Below are positions 16,165 to 24,899 of a DNA stretch of 64,000 nt, one piece after another. This DNA comes from Mesorhizobium qingshengii. GTDB taxonomy: Bacteria > Pseudomonadota > Alphaproteobacteria > Rhizobiales > Rhizobiaceae. The notes under the pieces were generated by a model that ran no database searches, was not told where the DNA came from, and worked only from the letters and a program-made list of their open reading frames with translations. The stretch lies in contig NZ_JAPFQA010000015.1 in the NCBI RefSeq assembly GCF_027563465.1, positions 61,145 to 125,144 on the forward strand, written 5' to 3'. Position numbers and translations under genes: made by a program. The first letter of the stretch is position 1. Each line of letters begins with the position of its first letter.

Positions 16165-17146
16165 GCTGTCCGCCGAACATCTTGACGACCACGACGCCGA
16201 AGCGGCCGTGGCAAGGCCGCGTGCCCAGCGCAAGATGGCGCCTATCGTGCCGGCGCAGAACATCGCGGGACGAGCGCTGGTGCTGGTCATCGCCATCATG
16301 ACCTTCCTGTCCTGCCTGACTTTCGGCGCGGTGACGCTGGTGCGCGACACCGCCTCGGTCTGGGAGAACCAGATCTCGCGCGAGGCAACGATCCAGATCA
16401 AGCCGGCCGATGGCCTCGACATGGAGGCGGCCCTTGCCCAGGCCTCGCAGATCGCCGGCGAGTTTCCCGGCGTGAAGGCGACCCGCATCATCGATCGCGA
16501 GGCGACGGCAAGGCTGCTCGAGCCCTGGCTGGGTACCGGGCTCAACATCGACGAGTTGCCGGTGCCGCGCCTGATCATCGTCACCATCGACGAGAACAGC
16601 CCGCCCGATTTCGCCGCCATGCGCGCGGCGATCACGCCGAAATTGCCGAGCGCATCGCTCGACGATCACCGCACCTGGGTCGACCGGCTGGTGGCCATGG
16701 CCCGCACCACGGTGACCATCGGCATCGCCGTGCTGGCGCTGATGCTGTCGGCGACGGTGCTGACCGTGGTGTTCGCAACGCGTGGCGCCATGGCCGGCAA
16801 TGGCCACATCATCGAGGTGCTGCATTTCGTCGGCGCCGAGGCGCGTTTCATCGCGCGCGAATTCCGCCGGCATTTCCTGGTCACCGGCATGAAGGGCGCC
16901 GCCGCCGGCGGCGCCGCCGCCGTGCTCGTCTTCATCGTCTTTTCCTGGTGGTCGTCGCGCAACATCGCGACACCGCAGGCCGACCAGGCAACCGCCCTGT
17001 TCGGCAATTTTGCCATCGGTTCGGCGGGTTATCTCGGTGTCGTGCTGATGGTGCTGGTGATCGGCGCGCTGACGGCTGCAACCTCGCATGCCACCGTCGT
17101 CGCCTATCTCAGCGACATCGATGTCCGCCAACCGGATGCAGGCTGA
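16157..17146 (+). CDS. ftsX: Cell division protein FtsX
   Basis: This is the membrane partner of FtsE, 329 aa. It has a cytoplasmic N-terminus of about 35 residues, a first membrane segment near 38-60, a large periplasmic domain (about 62-178) that in other bacteria contacts hydrolase activators, and three further membrane segments near 182-205, 236-255 and 288-312. This four-segment MacB/FtsX topology is the family pattern. It begins inside the end of ftsE at ATGA. ydcF follows about 100 bases downstream on the same strand. Confidence 0.93.
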   Translation: MTELSAEHLDDHDAEAAVARPRAQRKMAPIVPAQNIAGRALVLVIAIMTFLSCLTFGAVTLVRDTASVWENQISREATIQIKPADGLDMEAALAQASQIAGEFPGVKATRIIDREATARLLEPWLGTGLNIDELPVPRLIIVTIDENSPPDFAAMRAAITPKLPSASLDDHRTWVDRLVAMARTTVTIGIAVLALMLSATVLTVVFATRGAMAGNGHIIEVLHFVGAEARFIAREFRRHFLVTGMKGAAAGGAAAVLVFIVFSWWSSRNIATPQADQATALFGNFAIGSAGYLGVVLMVLVIGALTAATSHATVVAYLSDIDVRQPDAG

Positions 17147-17244
17147 CGACGCATGGAAAAAGGTCGGATGATCACGGATGGAGAATTGGCGTAACGCAAA
17201 TTGCGTCTTTTACCTACCAAAGGCCGCATTTCGGGGTTAACCAT

Positions 17245-17967
17245 ATGGCGATGGACGCGCGGGATTCGACCGGGACGGCTGGACAGATGCCAGTGGTTGC
17301 TCGTTTGCACGACCACGGCAAGGCCAGCCGTTTGAAGACTGTCCTGCGCATTTCCGCCCTGTCCCTGCTTGTGCTCGCGACGTTGTTTGCCGGCGGTTTC
17401 GGCTGGTTCGCCAACAAGGTCAGCCATCTGACGACGCCTGCCAACCCGGCCAAGGCCGATGCGATCATCGTGTTGACCGGTGGTCAGTCACGCCTCGATG
17501 CGGCGATGGATCTTCTGGCGTCCGGAAAAGGCGAGCGGCTCTTGATCAGCGGCGTGCATCCTTCGGCCAGCCGCCGCCAGCTTCAGGCGGCGACCGGCGG
17601 CGACAAGAGGCTGTTTTCCTGCTGCGTCGATATCGACCGCGCCGCGCTCGACACGATCGGCAATGCCGAGGAAAGCGCCAAATGGATTGAAAGCCATGCC
17701 TATGGCACGGTGATCCTCGTCACCAACAACTATCACATGCCGCGCAGCCTGCTGGAAATGCGCCGGCTGCTGCATGGCGCCAAGCTCGAGCCCTATCCGG
17801 TGGTCAATTCCAATCTCGACAATGGCGGCTGGCTGACCAAGCCGCGGGCGCTGCGCGTGCTGTTCACCGAGTACAACAAGTATCTGCTGGCGTTGGCGCG
17901 CGGTATCGTGCCCGTCAAGCCAACACCCGACGGCATCGCGCTGGCTGAAACGGCGGCCGGCGGCTAA
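17245..17967 (+). CDS. YdcF family protein (DUF218)
   Basis: This 240 aa protein has one membrane segment near residues 34-55 and a DUF218 domain exposed to the periplasm. The motif ADAIIVLTGGQSRLDAAMDLL near 72-92 and the block TVILVTNNYHMPRSLLEMRR near 155-175 are family hallmarks. DUF218 proteins (SanA, ElyC, YdcF) act in envelope integrity; ElyC affects peptidoglycan or lipid-carrier metabolism. The exact role here is unknown. It follows ftsX, and in related genomes plsC comes next; here a foreign-looking block separates them. The start is ATG 17245, directly after ggttaacc. Confidence 0.85.
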   Translation: MAMDARDSTGTAGQMPVVARLHDHGKASRLKTVLRISALSLLVLATLFAGGFGWFANKVSHLTTPANPAKADAIIVLTGGQSRLDAAMDLLASGKGERLLISGVHPSASRRQLQAATGGDKRLFSCCVDIDRAALDTIGNAEESAKWIESHAYGTVILVTNNYHMPRSLLEMRRLLHGAKLEPYPVVNSNLDNGGWLTKPRALRVLFTEYNKYLLALARGIVPVKPTPDGIALAETAAGG

Positions 17968-17973
17968 CCCGTC

Positions 17974-18606
17974 TCATTCCCGGGCGCCGACCTTCGACAC
18001 CTCGCGCAGGCGCACGATCTCCTGTTCAAGCTGCTCGATGCGCCGATCCCGCTCGGCCAGTGCCGCCGCCACGTCGGCGGCTTCGAACCGTTGCGGAATG
18101 TGTTGCGGGCAATTGGCATCCCAGGCCGCGACCGTGAAAAGGATGACCTGCTCCGGGCGCGCCTTGTAGTCTCGCGGCATCAGCCTCGCCATCAGCTCGG
18201 CGTCGCCTTCCACGACCCGCGCGGAGCCCCAGATCTTGATGCGCTGGCGGTGGGCGTAATCGATCAGGAACAGGAAGGCTCGCGGATTGTCGGCCAGATT
18301 GCCCTGCGTGATGAACTGCCTGTTGCCGGCGAAATCCGCGAAGCCGATCGTCCGTTCATCCAGCACCTTGAGGAAGCCGGCAGGCCCGCCGCGATGCTGA
18401 ATGTAAGGCTGGCCATCGCCATTGGCCGTCGACAGGAAGACGCTGGTCTGCATCTCGATGAAGGCGGCAAGGTCTGGCGTGATATCGGCTTGCAAGCCGC
18501 CACGCTCTTCGACGCGGGCATAGGACTGACGTGAGCCCTTGCGGGCCTGAATCGCCTTGACGGTCGGCGTGAAGGCGACGTCGCTGGTGAAGGCATGCGC
18601 GTTCAT
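17974..18606 (-). CDS. Pyridoxamine 5'-phosphate oxidase-family protein
   Basis: This 210 aa flavin-binding split-barrel protein is not the biosynthetic PdxH. The core reads FIEMQTSVFLSTANGDGQPY near residues 50-69, then QHRGGPAGFLKVLD, ADFAGNRQFITQGNLADNP and FLFLIDYAHRQRIKIWGSARV, the typical arrangement of this subgroup. A short C-terminal coiled coil (ALAERDRRIEQLEQEIVRLR, near 180-200) follows. It lies on the minus strand with the NTF2-like gene 24 bases upstream, so the two are probably one transcript. The pair interrupts the ydcF-plsC neighbourhood. The substrate is unknown. Confidence 0.82.
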   Translation of the reverse strand: MNAHAFTSDVAFTPTVKAIQARKGSRQSYARVEERGGLQADITPDLAAFIEMQTSVFLSTANGDGQPYIQHRGGPAGFLKVLDERTIGFADFAGNRQFITQGNLADNPRAFLFLIDYAHRQRIKIWGSARVVEGDAELMARLMPRDYKARPEQVILFTVAAWDANCPQHIPQRFEAADVAAALAERDRRIEQLEQEIVRLREVSKVGARE

Positions 18607-18630
18607 CGAAAGCCTCCTTGTGGGAAGGTG

Positions 18631-19101
18631 CTAAAGCCCGAGCTCCGAAAGCGACGGGTGGTCGTCCGGCCGCCGGCCGAGCGGCCAGTGATATTTGCGG
18701 TCCGCCGCGCCGATCGGCAGGTCGTTGATGCTGGCGATGCGCAGGCGCATCAGCCCGTGTTCGTCGAATTCCCAGTTCTCGTTGCCATAGCTGCGGAACC
18801 ATGAACCGCTGTCGTCGCGCCATTCATAGGCGAAGCGCACGGCGATGCGGTTGCCGTGGAACGCCCAGACCTCCTTGATCAGCCGGTAATCGAGCTCGCG
18901 GCTCCATTTCCGTGTCAGGAAGGCCTGGATGGCATTGCGCCCTTGCAGGAACTCGGCGCGATTGCGCCAGCAGCTGTCTGTCGTGTAGGCGAGCGCGACC
19001 CGTGCCGGGTCGCGGGAATTCCAGGCATCCTCGGCCATGCGTGCCTTTTGCGCGGCGGTCTCTGCCGTAAACGGCGGAAGCGGTGGGCGATTTTCAGACA
19101 T
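18631..19101 (-). CDS. NTF2-like / DUF1348 family protein
   Basis: This 156 aa protein matches the SnoaL/NTF2-like DUF1348 group. Key blocks are ARMAEDAWNSRDPARVALAY near 18-37, WRNRAEFLQGRNAIQAFLTRKW, and VWAFHGNRIAVRFAYEWRDD with GSWFRSYGNENWEFDEHGLM near 105-125. These form the cone-shaped pocket typical of the fold. The function is not known; members are often found beside oxidoreductases or regulators in stress-linked pairs. It lies directly upstream of the PNPOx-like gene in the same direction and next to a decayed LysR gene. Confidence 0.82.
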   Translation of the reverse strand: MSENRPPLPPFTAETAAQKARMAEDAWNSRDPARVALAYTTDSCWRNRAEFLQGRNAIQAFLTRKWSRELDYRLIKEVWAFHGNRIAVRFAYEWRDDSGSWFRSYGNENWEFDEHGLMRLRIASINDLPIGAADRKYHWPLGRRPDDHPSLSELGL

Positions 19102-19385
19102 GGCAACTCCTCTGCGGGATGAATGGGGTGAGGCCTGGCGGACACCGCTGGCCCGCTCCGGATTCAGGCAGCATCGCTAGCAGAAACAACCGGAAAATCC
19201 ATTTCGGTGCGGGCAACCTCATTGATAGAGTTGGTCCAGGTGTCTCGATGATCTCTCCACCGTCATAGCCTGCCAGCCTGACGGCGCAGAAATCCTCGCG
19301 ATTTACCATTCCCATATGCGCCCTTCCACATGCCGGATGTAGATAGCATATTTGCAATCAACCCTTCCAATTTCCGGAAGAAGCG

Positions 19386-19565
19386 ATGGCTCGGCTCAAG
19401 GCCATGTCCCTTTTCGTCGCGACGGTGGAGGCCGGTACTCGGGAATTCGAACCGGAGCCGTGGCCGGTAAACCTGGTGCACACCGGCCAGGGCCGGCTGC
19501 CGGTGAAACTGCGCGCATTCCTCGATTTCGCGGCCCCCCGCCTGTGGGAACGCCTGGCGCAAGCA
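19386..19565 (+). pseudogene. LysR-family regulator remnant with large internal deletion
   Basis: The translated stretch opens MARLKAMSLFVATVEAGT, the normal start of a LysR helix-turn-helix, and continues in the same frame directly into PEPWPVNLVHTGQGRLPVKL and RAFLDFAAPRLWERLAQ, which is the normal C-terminus of a LysR effector domain. Roughly 220 central codons, including most of the DNA-binding domain, are missing. The frame then runs on into the plsC start region. The product cannot be a functional regulator. The rest of the 550-base gap (19102-19651) shows no other supportable gene. Confidence 0.75.
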
Positions 19566-19651
19566 AGCTGGTGGAATGAGCCGTATCGCCCTGTTTCCTT
19601 TTTGCCCGCGCTTGGTGTAACCAACGCACACCTCCTCACCGGACCTCCCCC

Positions 19652-20440
19652 ATGCTCTATGTCAGATCGCTGGCGTTCAATTTCGTCTTCTACGTCAATC
19701 TGATCGTCCAGATGATCCTCTGGACCCCCTACTATTTCCTGTCGCCCCGTCACCGCGCCTGGTTCGTGCCGAAATTCTGGTCGCGCACCTCGATGTGGCT
19801 CTATGACAAGATCGCCGGAACGAAGAACGACATCACCGGCCAGGAAAACCTGCCTGAAGGCTCCTTCATCCTGGCGCCCAAGCACCAGTCGTTCTGGGAC
19901 GCGATTGCCTTCTTCCCCTTCCTCCAGGATCCGCTCTACATCCTCAAGCGGGAACTGACCTGGATCCCGTTCTTCGGCTGGTACATCATGAAGATGCGGA
20001 TGATCCCGGTGGACCGCGGCAGCCGCTCCAAGGCACTGAAGGCAGTGGTCGCCGCGACCAAGGAGGAAATGGCACGCAATCCGCGCCAGCTGATCATCTA
20101 TCCCGAGGGCACGCGCCGCGCCCCGGGCGACGAGCCGGCCTACAAATACGGCATTGTCGAAATCTATGCGCAGCTTGGCGTTCCGGTGGTGCCGGTCGCC
20201 CATGTTGCCGGCCTCTACTGGCCGCGCCGCAAATTCCTGCGTTACCCCGGCACCATCAAGGCGCGTTTCCTGCCGGCGATCCCGCCTGGCCTGAGCAAGG
20301 ACGAATTCATGGCGCGCCTGATCGGTGAGACCGAAGCTGCCTGCGACCAGTTCCTCATCGAGGCATCCCGCGCCCCAGACCCGCCTGCCCTGCCGCCGAC
20401 GGCGGTGAAACGGCTGCAGGAGCTCGGCGCCAAGGCCTGA
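19652..20440 (+). CDS. plsC: 1-acyl-sn-glycerol-3-phosphate acyltransferase
   Basis: This inner-membrane enzyme acylates lysophosphatidic acid to phosphatidic acid. It has 262 aa. An N-terminal hydrophobic segment spans about 8-30. The catalytic HxxxxD motif is HQSFWD at 78-83, and the second signature EGTRR starts near 152 (YPEGTRRAPG); VPVVPVAHVAG near 175-190 is motif IV. In related rhizobia plsC follows ydcF in the ftsEX cluster, and the PNPOx/DUF1348/LysR-remnant block lies between them here. The start ATG 19652 lies inside the run-on frame of the LysR remnant. Confidence 0.93.
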   Translation: MLYVRSLAFNFVFYVNLIVQMILWTPYYFLSPRHRAWFVPKFWSRTSMWLYDKIAGTKNDITGQENLPEGSFILAPKHQSFWDAIAFFPFLQDPLYILKRELTWIPFFGWYIMKMRMIPVDRGSRSKALKAVVAATKEEMARNPRQLIIYPEGTRRAPGDEPAYKYGIVEIYAQLGVPVVPVAHVAGLYWPRRKFLRYPGTIKARFLPAIPPGLSKDEFMARLIGETEAACDQFLIEASRAPDPPALPPTAVKRLQELGAKA

Positions 20441-20449
20441 AGACAACGC

Positions 20450-21076
20450 TCAGCCGAACATGGCCAGCGCGGTGGTCAACATCAGCGTTGCCGCAAAGAT
20501 CAGATTGGTGATCCGCGAGGCCACGGGCTGGCGCAGGAAGCGCGCGAACACTGCGCCCGCGACAAGCCACACGGCATGGATGGCGACGATCATCAGCGCG
20601 AGAACGGCCAGTTTCAGCCATGGACCAAGCTCAACGGCACCCTGTTTCGAAGAGACACCGGCGAACACGGCGGCGATCGCCACATAGGCCTTCGGGTTGG
20701 CGACCGCCAGCAGGAAGCCGCCTGGGAACGTTGGCCGTGCGGCCTGGCCGGCATGCGTTGCCAAGGGCGGAGCGGTGGCGATCCTGAACGCCAGGTAGAG
20801 GATGTAGCCGGCAGACCCGACAGCCAGCAGCGGCGCAAGCCGCGGCATCGAGGCAAGCATCGCCGCCACCCCGGTCGCCACCACCAACAGCACGGCGATC
20901 GTGCCCAGGATGATCCCGCAGGCATAGCGCAGCGAGCGGCGCAGGCCAAAGGCGGCACCGACGGCGGTGACGCTTATCGTTGCCGGCCCGGGGCTGCCCA
21001 TGACGACGGTGGCGGCAAGCACCAGCGCGAACAGCTGACGCCAGAGATCCGGCTGCGAAAGAAGCGGTTCGGCCAT
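20450..21076 (-). CDS. LysE/RhtB-family amino acid exporter
   Basis: This 208 aa inner-membrane protein has about six hydrophobic segments. The opening LWRQLFALVLAATVVMGSPGPATISVTAVGAAFGLRRSLRYACG contains the family signature GPxxxxV near residues 30-45 (PGPATISVTA). The middle block LAVANPKAYVAIAAVFAG is also conserved. It probably exports an amino acid or small metabolite; the substrate is unknown. It is convergent with plsC, with nine bases between the stops, and has no obvious regulator next to it. Confidence 0.87.
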   Translation of the reverse strand: MAEPLLSQPDLWRQLFALVLAATVVMGSPGPATISVTAVGAAFGLRRSLRYACGIILGTIAVLLVVATGVAAMLASMPRLAPLLAVGSAGYILYLAFRIATAPPLATHAGQAARPTFPGGFLLAVANPKAYVAIAAVFAGVSSKQGAVELGPWLKLAVLALMIVAIHAVWLVAGAVFARFLRQPVASRITNLIFAATLMLTTALAMFG

Positions 21077-21167
21077 CTCACCCTCTGCCTTGCCCCGTGC
21101 GAAGGACGGTATGGCAAGACAGGAGGATGGTCTTGGACGTTCGTGCGCGCAGCGGCGGCCGGGATCC

Positions 21168-22115
21168 TCAGCCGCTGGCTTTGTCGAGCTCGGCCATGTC
21201 GTTGGCTGTCAACCTCAGCGACACCGCCTTGATCAGGCTGTCCATCTGGCTCGGCTTGGTGGCGCTGGCGATCGGCGCGGTGACGCCTGGCCGCGCGATC
21301 ACCCAGGCAAGCGCCACTTCCGCCGGCTTGGCCGAATGCCTGGCCGATACCGCATCCAGTGCGGCGAGGATGCGCATGCCGCGTGCATTCAGATAGCTGC
21401 CGACGTCCTCGCCCCGCTCGCTTTGGCCGAGATCGGCCTCGCTGCGGTATTTGCCGCTGAGGAAGCCCTTGGCCAGGCTGAAATAGGTGATGACGCCGAT
21501 CTCCTCGGCCATGCACAGATCGCGCAACGGCCCATCGAAGGAGGAGCGATCGTAGAGATTGTATTCCGGCTGCAGCACCTCGTAGCGCGGCAGGCCGCGC
21601 AGGCTCGCCACGTCGAGCGCCGCGCGCAACTGCCCGGCGTCGAGGTTCGAACAGCCGGCATGGCGGATCTTGCCCTTGGCGAGCAGCTTCTCGTAGGCGC
21701 CAAGGGTTTCCTCATAAGGGGTAGCCGAATCCGGCCAGTGCGACAGATAGAGGTCGATGACGTCGGTCTGCAGCCGCTTCAGCGACGCGTCGACCGCCTT
21801 TTCGATATAGGCGGCGGACAGATCCTTGTGGCCTTGCCCCATGTCGGAGCCGACCTTGGTGACCACGACGACCTTGTCGCGGTTGCCGCGGTCCTTCATC
21901 CACTTGCCGATGATGGTTTCCGATTCGCCGCCCTTGTTGCCGGGGACCCAGCGCGAATAGGCGTCGGCCGTATCGACGGCGTTGAGGCCGGCGCCGACAA
22001 AGCGGTCGAGCAGATCGAAAGACGTTTTCTCGTCGGCGGTCCAGCCGAAGACATTGCCGCCCAGAACCAGCGGCGCGATGGAAAGGTCGGTACGACCGAG
22101 ACGGCGTTTCTGCAA
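21168..22115 (-). CDS. Aldo/keto reductase
   Basis: This 315 aa NADPH-dependent oxidoreductase has the (beta/alpha)8 AKR fold. The catalytic tetrad residues are visible: D47-like in AVDTADAYSRW near residue 48, Tyr in DAYSRW, Lys in VVVTKVG near 82, and His in DLYLSHWPD near 118. The C-terminal IARPGVTAPIASATKPSQMD is the NADP-binding phosphate site. The opening RRLGRTDLSIAPLVLGGNVFGW is typical of the YajO/Tas-like subgroup. The substrate is unknown. It lies upstream of the LysE-type exporter on the same strand with a 91-base gap. Confidence 0.9.
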   Translation of the reverse strand: MQKRRLGRTDLSIAPLVLGGNVFGWTADEKTSFDLLDRFVGAGLNAVDTADAYSRWVPGNKGGESETIIGKWMKDRGNRDKVVVVTKVGSDMGQGHKDLSAAYIEKAVDASLKRLQTDVIDLYLSHWPDSATPYEETLGAYEKLLAKGKIRHAGCSNLDAGQLRAALDVASLRGLPRYEVLQPEYNLYDRSSFDGPLRDLCMAEEIGVITYFSLAKGFLSGKYRSEADLGQSERGEDVGSYLNARGMRILAALDAVSARHSAKPAEVALAWVIARPGVTAPIASATKPSQMDSLIKAVSLRLTANDMAELDKASG

Positions 22116-22230
22116 GACGGATCTCCGTGATGATTGAATTGGGGCGGATGCCCCCCAGGTTCGGCATCTAACCTAGGTCTTGCCTCATCGAGGTCAAAGG
22201 CCTGGCCGCCTTTTCCGCAGAGCCAGCGCT

Positions 22231-22752
22231 TCACAAAGGCGCGACCCGCCTGGCGACATCCTCAAGCCAGTGGTCGCGAATGCCCAGCGCCTCGAGGTGC
22301 TCCAGCGTGCTGAGCACATAGTCCTCGTTGTTGCCGGATTGGCCGACCGCGCCGCGCACCACGGCCGCCGCGTGCGCCGCGTCCAGTGCACCGGCATACT
22401 GCTCGTGCTTGCGGTCGACGATGTAGGCCACCGCCTCGACCGTCCGGCCGCCGTCGAGGCGAATCTTGAGCATGCGCTCGAGATAGACGTTGGTGACCAG
22501 CTCGCGCTCGCGCAAATAGGCGATCGCCTCGTCGCGCAATTCGCCGGGAACACGGAACGCCAGGCCGACGCAGGAGCCGCCATGGTCGAGGCCGAGCACC
22601 AGCCCCGGCCGTTCACGCGTGCCGCGATGCACGAAGGAGAAGACGCAAAGCGAGCGCCGGTAGCCGTGCAGGCGCGCGCGCTGTGTCTCGACATGCGCGA
22701 AACCCGGCCGCCAGATCAGCGAACCGTAGCCAAACACCCAAAAATCGCCCAT
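22231..22752 (-). CDS. ChaC-family gamma-glutamylcyclotransferase
   Basis: This 173 aa protein matches the ChaC family, which cleaves glutathione to 5-oxoproline and Cys-Gly in the cytosol. The motif FGYGSLIWRPGF near residues 7-18 is the substrate-binding YGSL loop. The catalytic Glu is expected in the VFRVPGELRDEAIAYLREREL region (near 90-110). The sequence ends with NNEDYVLSTLEHLEALGIRD, also conserved. It is a little shorter than E. coli ChaC (about 230 aa), as usual in alphaproteobacteria. It is divergent from the DUF2125 gene. Confidence 0.9.
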   Translation of the reverse strand: MGDFWVFGYGSLIWRPGFAHVETQRARLHGYRRSLCVFSFVHRGTRERPGLVLGLDHGGSCVGLAFRVPGELRDEAIAYLRERELVTNVYLERMLKIRLDGGRTVEAVAYIVDRKHEQYAGALDAAHAAAVVRGAVGQSGNNEDYVLSTLEHLEALGIRDHWLEDVARRVAPL

Positions 22753-22905
22753 ATCGCCGCGCCTGATTGCAAAAAGAATGGCAACACCGCACCGGGACCG
22801 GTGTTTTTTCCACCCGTCTCCGTCTACCTATTCGTCTCCGTCCACCCACCGTTGCCGGAATCGAGAGTCCGTCCCCAACACCCATGCGTTAACGAGAGCC
22901 AAAGC

Positions 22906-23904
22906 ATGACGTCAAGTGACGAACGCCAACCGAGTAACCGTCGCCGCCTGTGGTGGCTTGCGGCGTTCATCGTCCTGCTGTTCGCCATCTACAGCGGCGG
23001 CTGGTTCTATCTGGCGGACCGGGTCAGAAGCGAGGCCGACAAGGCAGTTGCCACGCTCAACAAAAGTGGCGTCGCGGCCGGCTGCGCCAATCTCCAGGTC
23101 AGCGGCTATCCCCTGAGCTTTGCCGTCTCTTGCGACAACCTCGCTTATGAGGACGATGCCAGGAACATCGCCGCCTCGGCCGGCAGTTTCAATGCCGTCG
23201 CCCAGATCACCCAACCCTTGTCGCCGGTTGCCGATCTGCGTGGTCCGCTCAGAACCTCGGTCCCGGGCATGGTGCCGCTGTGGATCGACTGGGACAATCT
23301 GCAAGCCAACGTCAAACTGTCATGGCCGCTGCCGCGACGGATCTCGCTGCAGGCCGAGGGCCTGTCAGGCCAGACCGACCCGGCCGACGACACCGATCCG
23401 GTGCAGTTGTTCAGCGCCGGCAAGGCGGCCGGCCAGTTGCAGCCGAACGGCGGGGATATCGACTATCTCGGCAGCTTTGGCGATCTCGAGATCAACCCCG
23501 ACGCAATCGGCGGGCGCGTCTTGCCGCCTCTCGATGCCAGCGGCGACGCCACGCTGAAGAACGGCGTTGCGCTGATCGGCACCCACGCGCACAGCCTGCG
23601 CGGCCAGACGGTCGAGATCCGCAACCTCGACCTGTCATCGGGGACGGCGCGCGTCACGGTTTCCGGACCGCTGTCGGTCGATGCCGACGGCCTGATCGAT
23701 GCCGATCTGATGATCAGGCTGAAGGATCCGAAGGCCGTGGCGGCAATCCTCGGCACCGCCATCCCCGAGCAGAAAAGCCAGATCGAACAGGGCTTTGGCG
23801 CCTTGGCACTGCTCGGCAACGAACCGTCCATGCCGCTGAAGGTGGTCAAGGGCAAGGCCTCGCTCGGCTTCATCCCGCTGGGCAAGATCAAGCCGGTTGA
23901 ATAA
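22906..23904 (+). CDS. DUF2125 domain-containing envelope protein
   Basis: This 332 aa protein has a single N-terminal membrane segment near 15-36 (LWWLAAFIVLLFAIYSGGWFY) followed by a periplasmic DUF2125 domain. Two cysteines (GVAAGCANLQVSG and FAVSCDNLAYED, near 65 and 80) may form a disulfide. The family is found almost only in alphaproteobacteria and its function is not known. The domain has repeated beta-strand patterns with DLRGPLRTSVPGMVPLWIDW near 120-140. The start ATG 22906 follows aacgagagcc. The downstream kinase gene starts eight bases after its stop. Confidence 0.82.
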   Translation: MTSSDERQPSNRRRLWWLAAFIVLLFAIYSGGWFYLADRVRSEADKAVATLNKSGVAAGCANLQVSGYPLSFAVSCDNLAYEDDARNIAASAGSFNAVAQITQPLSPVADLRGPLRTSVPGMVPLWIDWDNLQANVKLSWPLPRRISLQAEGLSGQTDPADDTDPVQLFSAGKAAGQLQPNGGDIDYLGSFGDLEINPDAIGGRVLPPLDASGDATLKNGVALIGTHAHSLRGQTVEIRNLDLSSGTARVTVSGPLSVDADGLIDADLMIRLKDPKAVAAILGTAIPEQKSQIEQGFGALALLGNEPSMPLKVVKGKASLGFIPLGKIKPVE

Positions 23905-23911
23905 CCCTTCC

Positions 23912-24841
23912 ATGGCAAGACCGGTGAAGCTGCTGAGCGTTGGCGCGCTGACGCTGGACACCATCCTGCGTGTCGAGACACTACCGGCGCATCAGGGAAA
24001 ATTCATCGCCTCCGACGGCGTCCAGATCGCCTCGGGCATGGCGACGAGCGCTGCCTGCGCCGCGCGTCGCCTGGGCGCCGAGGTGTCGCTGTGGGCGAGC
24101 GCCGGCGATGACCTGGTCGGCGACCATCTGGTTGCCGCGATCGAGGCCGAGGGCGTCGATTGCGGCTTTGTCCGCCGTGTCGGCGGCGCCCGCTCCGCGC
24201 TGGCCTCGATCCTGGTCGACGCGCAGGGCGAGCGCATCATCGTGCCGTTCTATGACAGCCGGGCCCAGGCCGATCCCGAGGCCTTGCCGGCGGCCGACGT
24301 CTCCGCATTCGATGCCATGCTGGTCGACGTGCGCTGGCCGGGTGCGGCAGCGCTTGCGCTGAAGGCGGCGCGCGCTATCGGCCGGCCGGCGATCCTCGAT
24401 GCCGATACCGCGTCAAGCGATGTGCTGGAGCAACTCTTGCCGCTGGCGTCCCACATCGTGGCTTCGGAGCCGGCGGCGCGCATTCTGTGCAATCGGGATC
24501 TCGACCCGCGCCAGGCCTGCGAGGCACTTGCCCGGCGCACCGACGCCTTTGTTGCGGTCACTGGCGGTGCGGCGGGAACCTGGTGGTTCGATCGCGCGGC
24601 GGGATCATCCCGTCATGTAGCGGCGCCGAAGATCAAGGCGGTCGACACCCTGGCCGCCGGCGATGTCTTCCACGGTGCCTTTGCCGTCGGGCTGGCGGAA
24701 GCCATGCCGGTCGAGCAGGCCTTGCGTTTTGCCAGTGCCGCCGCCGCGCTCAAATGCCTGCGCTTCGGTGGCAGGCTCGGCGCCCCGGACAGGGCCGAGA
24801 CGCTGGCCATGGTCGCGGCGACCTGGCCTGCGCTATCATAG
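23912..24841 (+). CDS. PfkB-family sugar kinase
   Basis: This 309 aa ribokinase-fold enzyme transfers phosphate from ATP to an unidentified sugar or nucleoside. The N-terminal glycine motif is in QIASGMATSAACAARRLGA near 37-55, and the C-terminal signature DTLAAGDVFHGAF near 238-250 holds the catalytic Asp. The usual DTTGAGD reads DTLAAGD here; the anion-hole glycine and Asp remain. ATG 23912 is preferred to the upstream in-frame TTG at 23897, which lies inside the previous gene. It closely follows DUF2125, so the two are probably cotranscribed. Confidence 0.87.
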   Translation: MARPVKLLSVGALTLDTILRVETLPAHQGKFIASDGVQIASGMATSAACAARRLGAEVSLWASAGDDLVGDHLVAAIEAEGVDCGFVRRVGGARSALASILVDAQGERIIVPFYDSRAQADPEALPAADVSAFDAMLVDVRWPGAAALALKAARAIGRPAILDADTASSDVLEQLLPLASHIVASEPAARILCNRDLDPRQACEALARRTDAFVAVTGGAAGTWWFDRAAGSSRHVAAPKIKAVDTLAAGDVFHGAFAVGLAEAMPVEQALRFASAAAALKCLRFGGRLGAPDRAETLAMVAATWPALS

Positions 24842-24857
24842 CCCATAAGGTCTGTTG

Positions 24858-24890
24858 AGATTTCAGGTCAGCCGGCCTCACCTGAATATC
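24858..24890. repeat. Dispersed palindromic repeat, family B
   Basis: The arms ttcaggt and acctgaa flank cagccggcctc. The 20-base string gccggcctcacctgaatatc (24871-24890) occurs identically at 14527-14546, just after the 5' region of hpt. The palindrome lies between the convergent ends of the sugar kinase and tyrC genes, where it could act as a bidirectional hairpin. Confidence 0.65.
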
Positions 24891-24899
24891 AATGGGACC

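Noticed and set aside
19094..19357. 87-residue minus-strand frame upstream of the LysR relic
   Set aside because: It overlaps the 5' end of the DUF1348 gene and shows no family features; possibly a relic but not supported.
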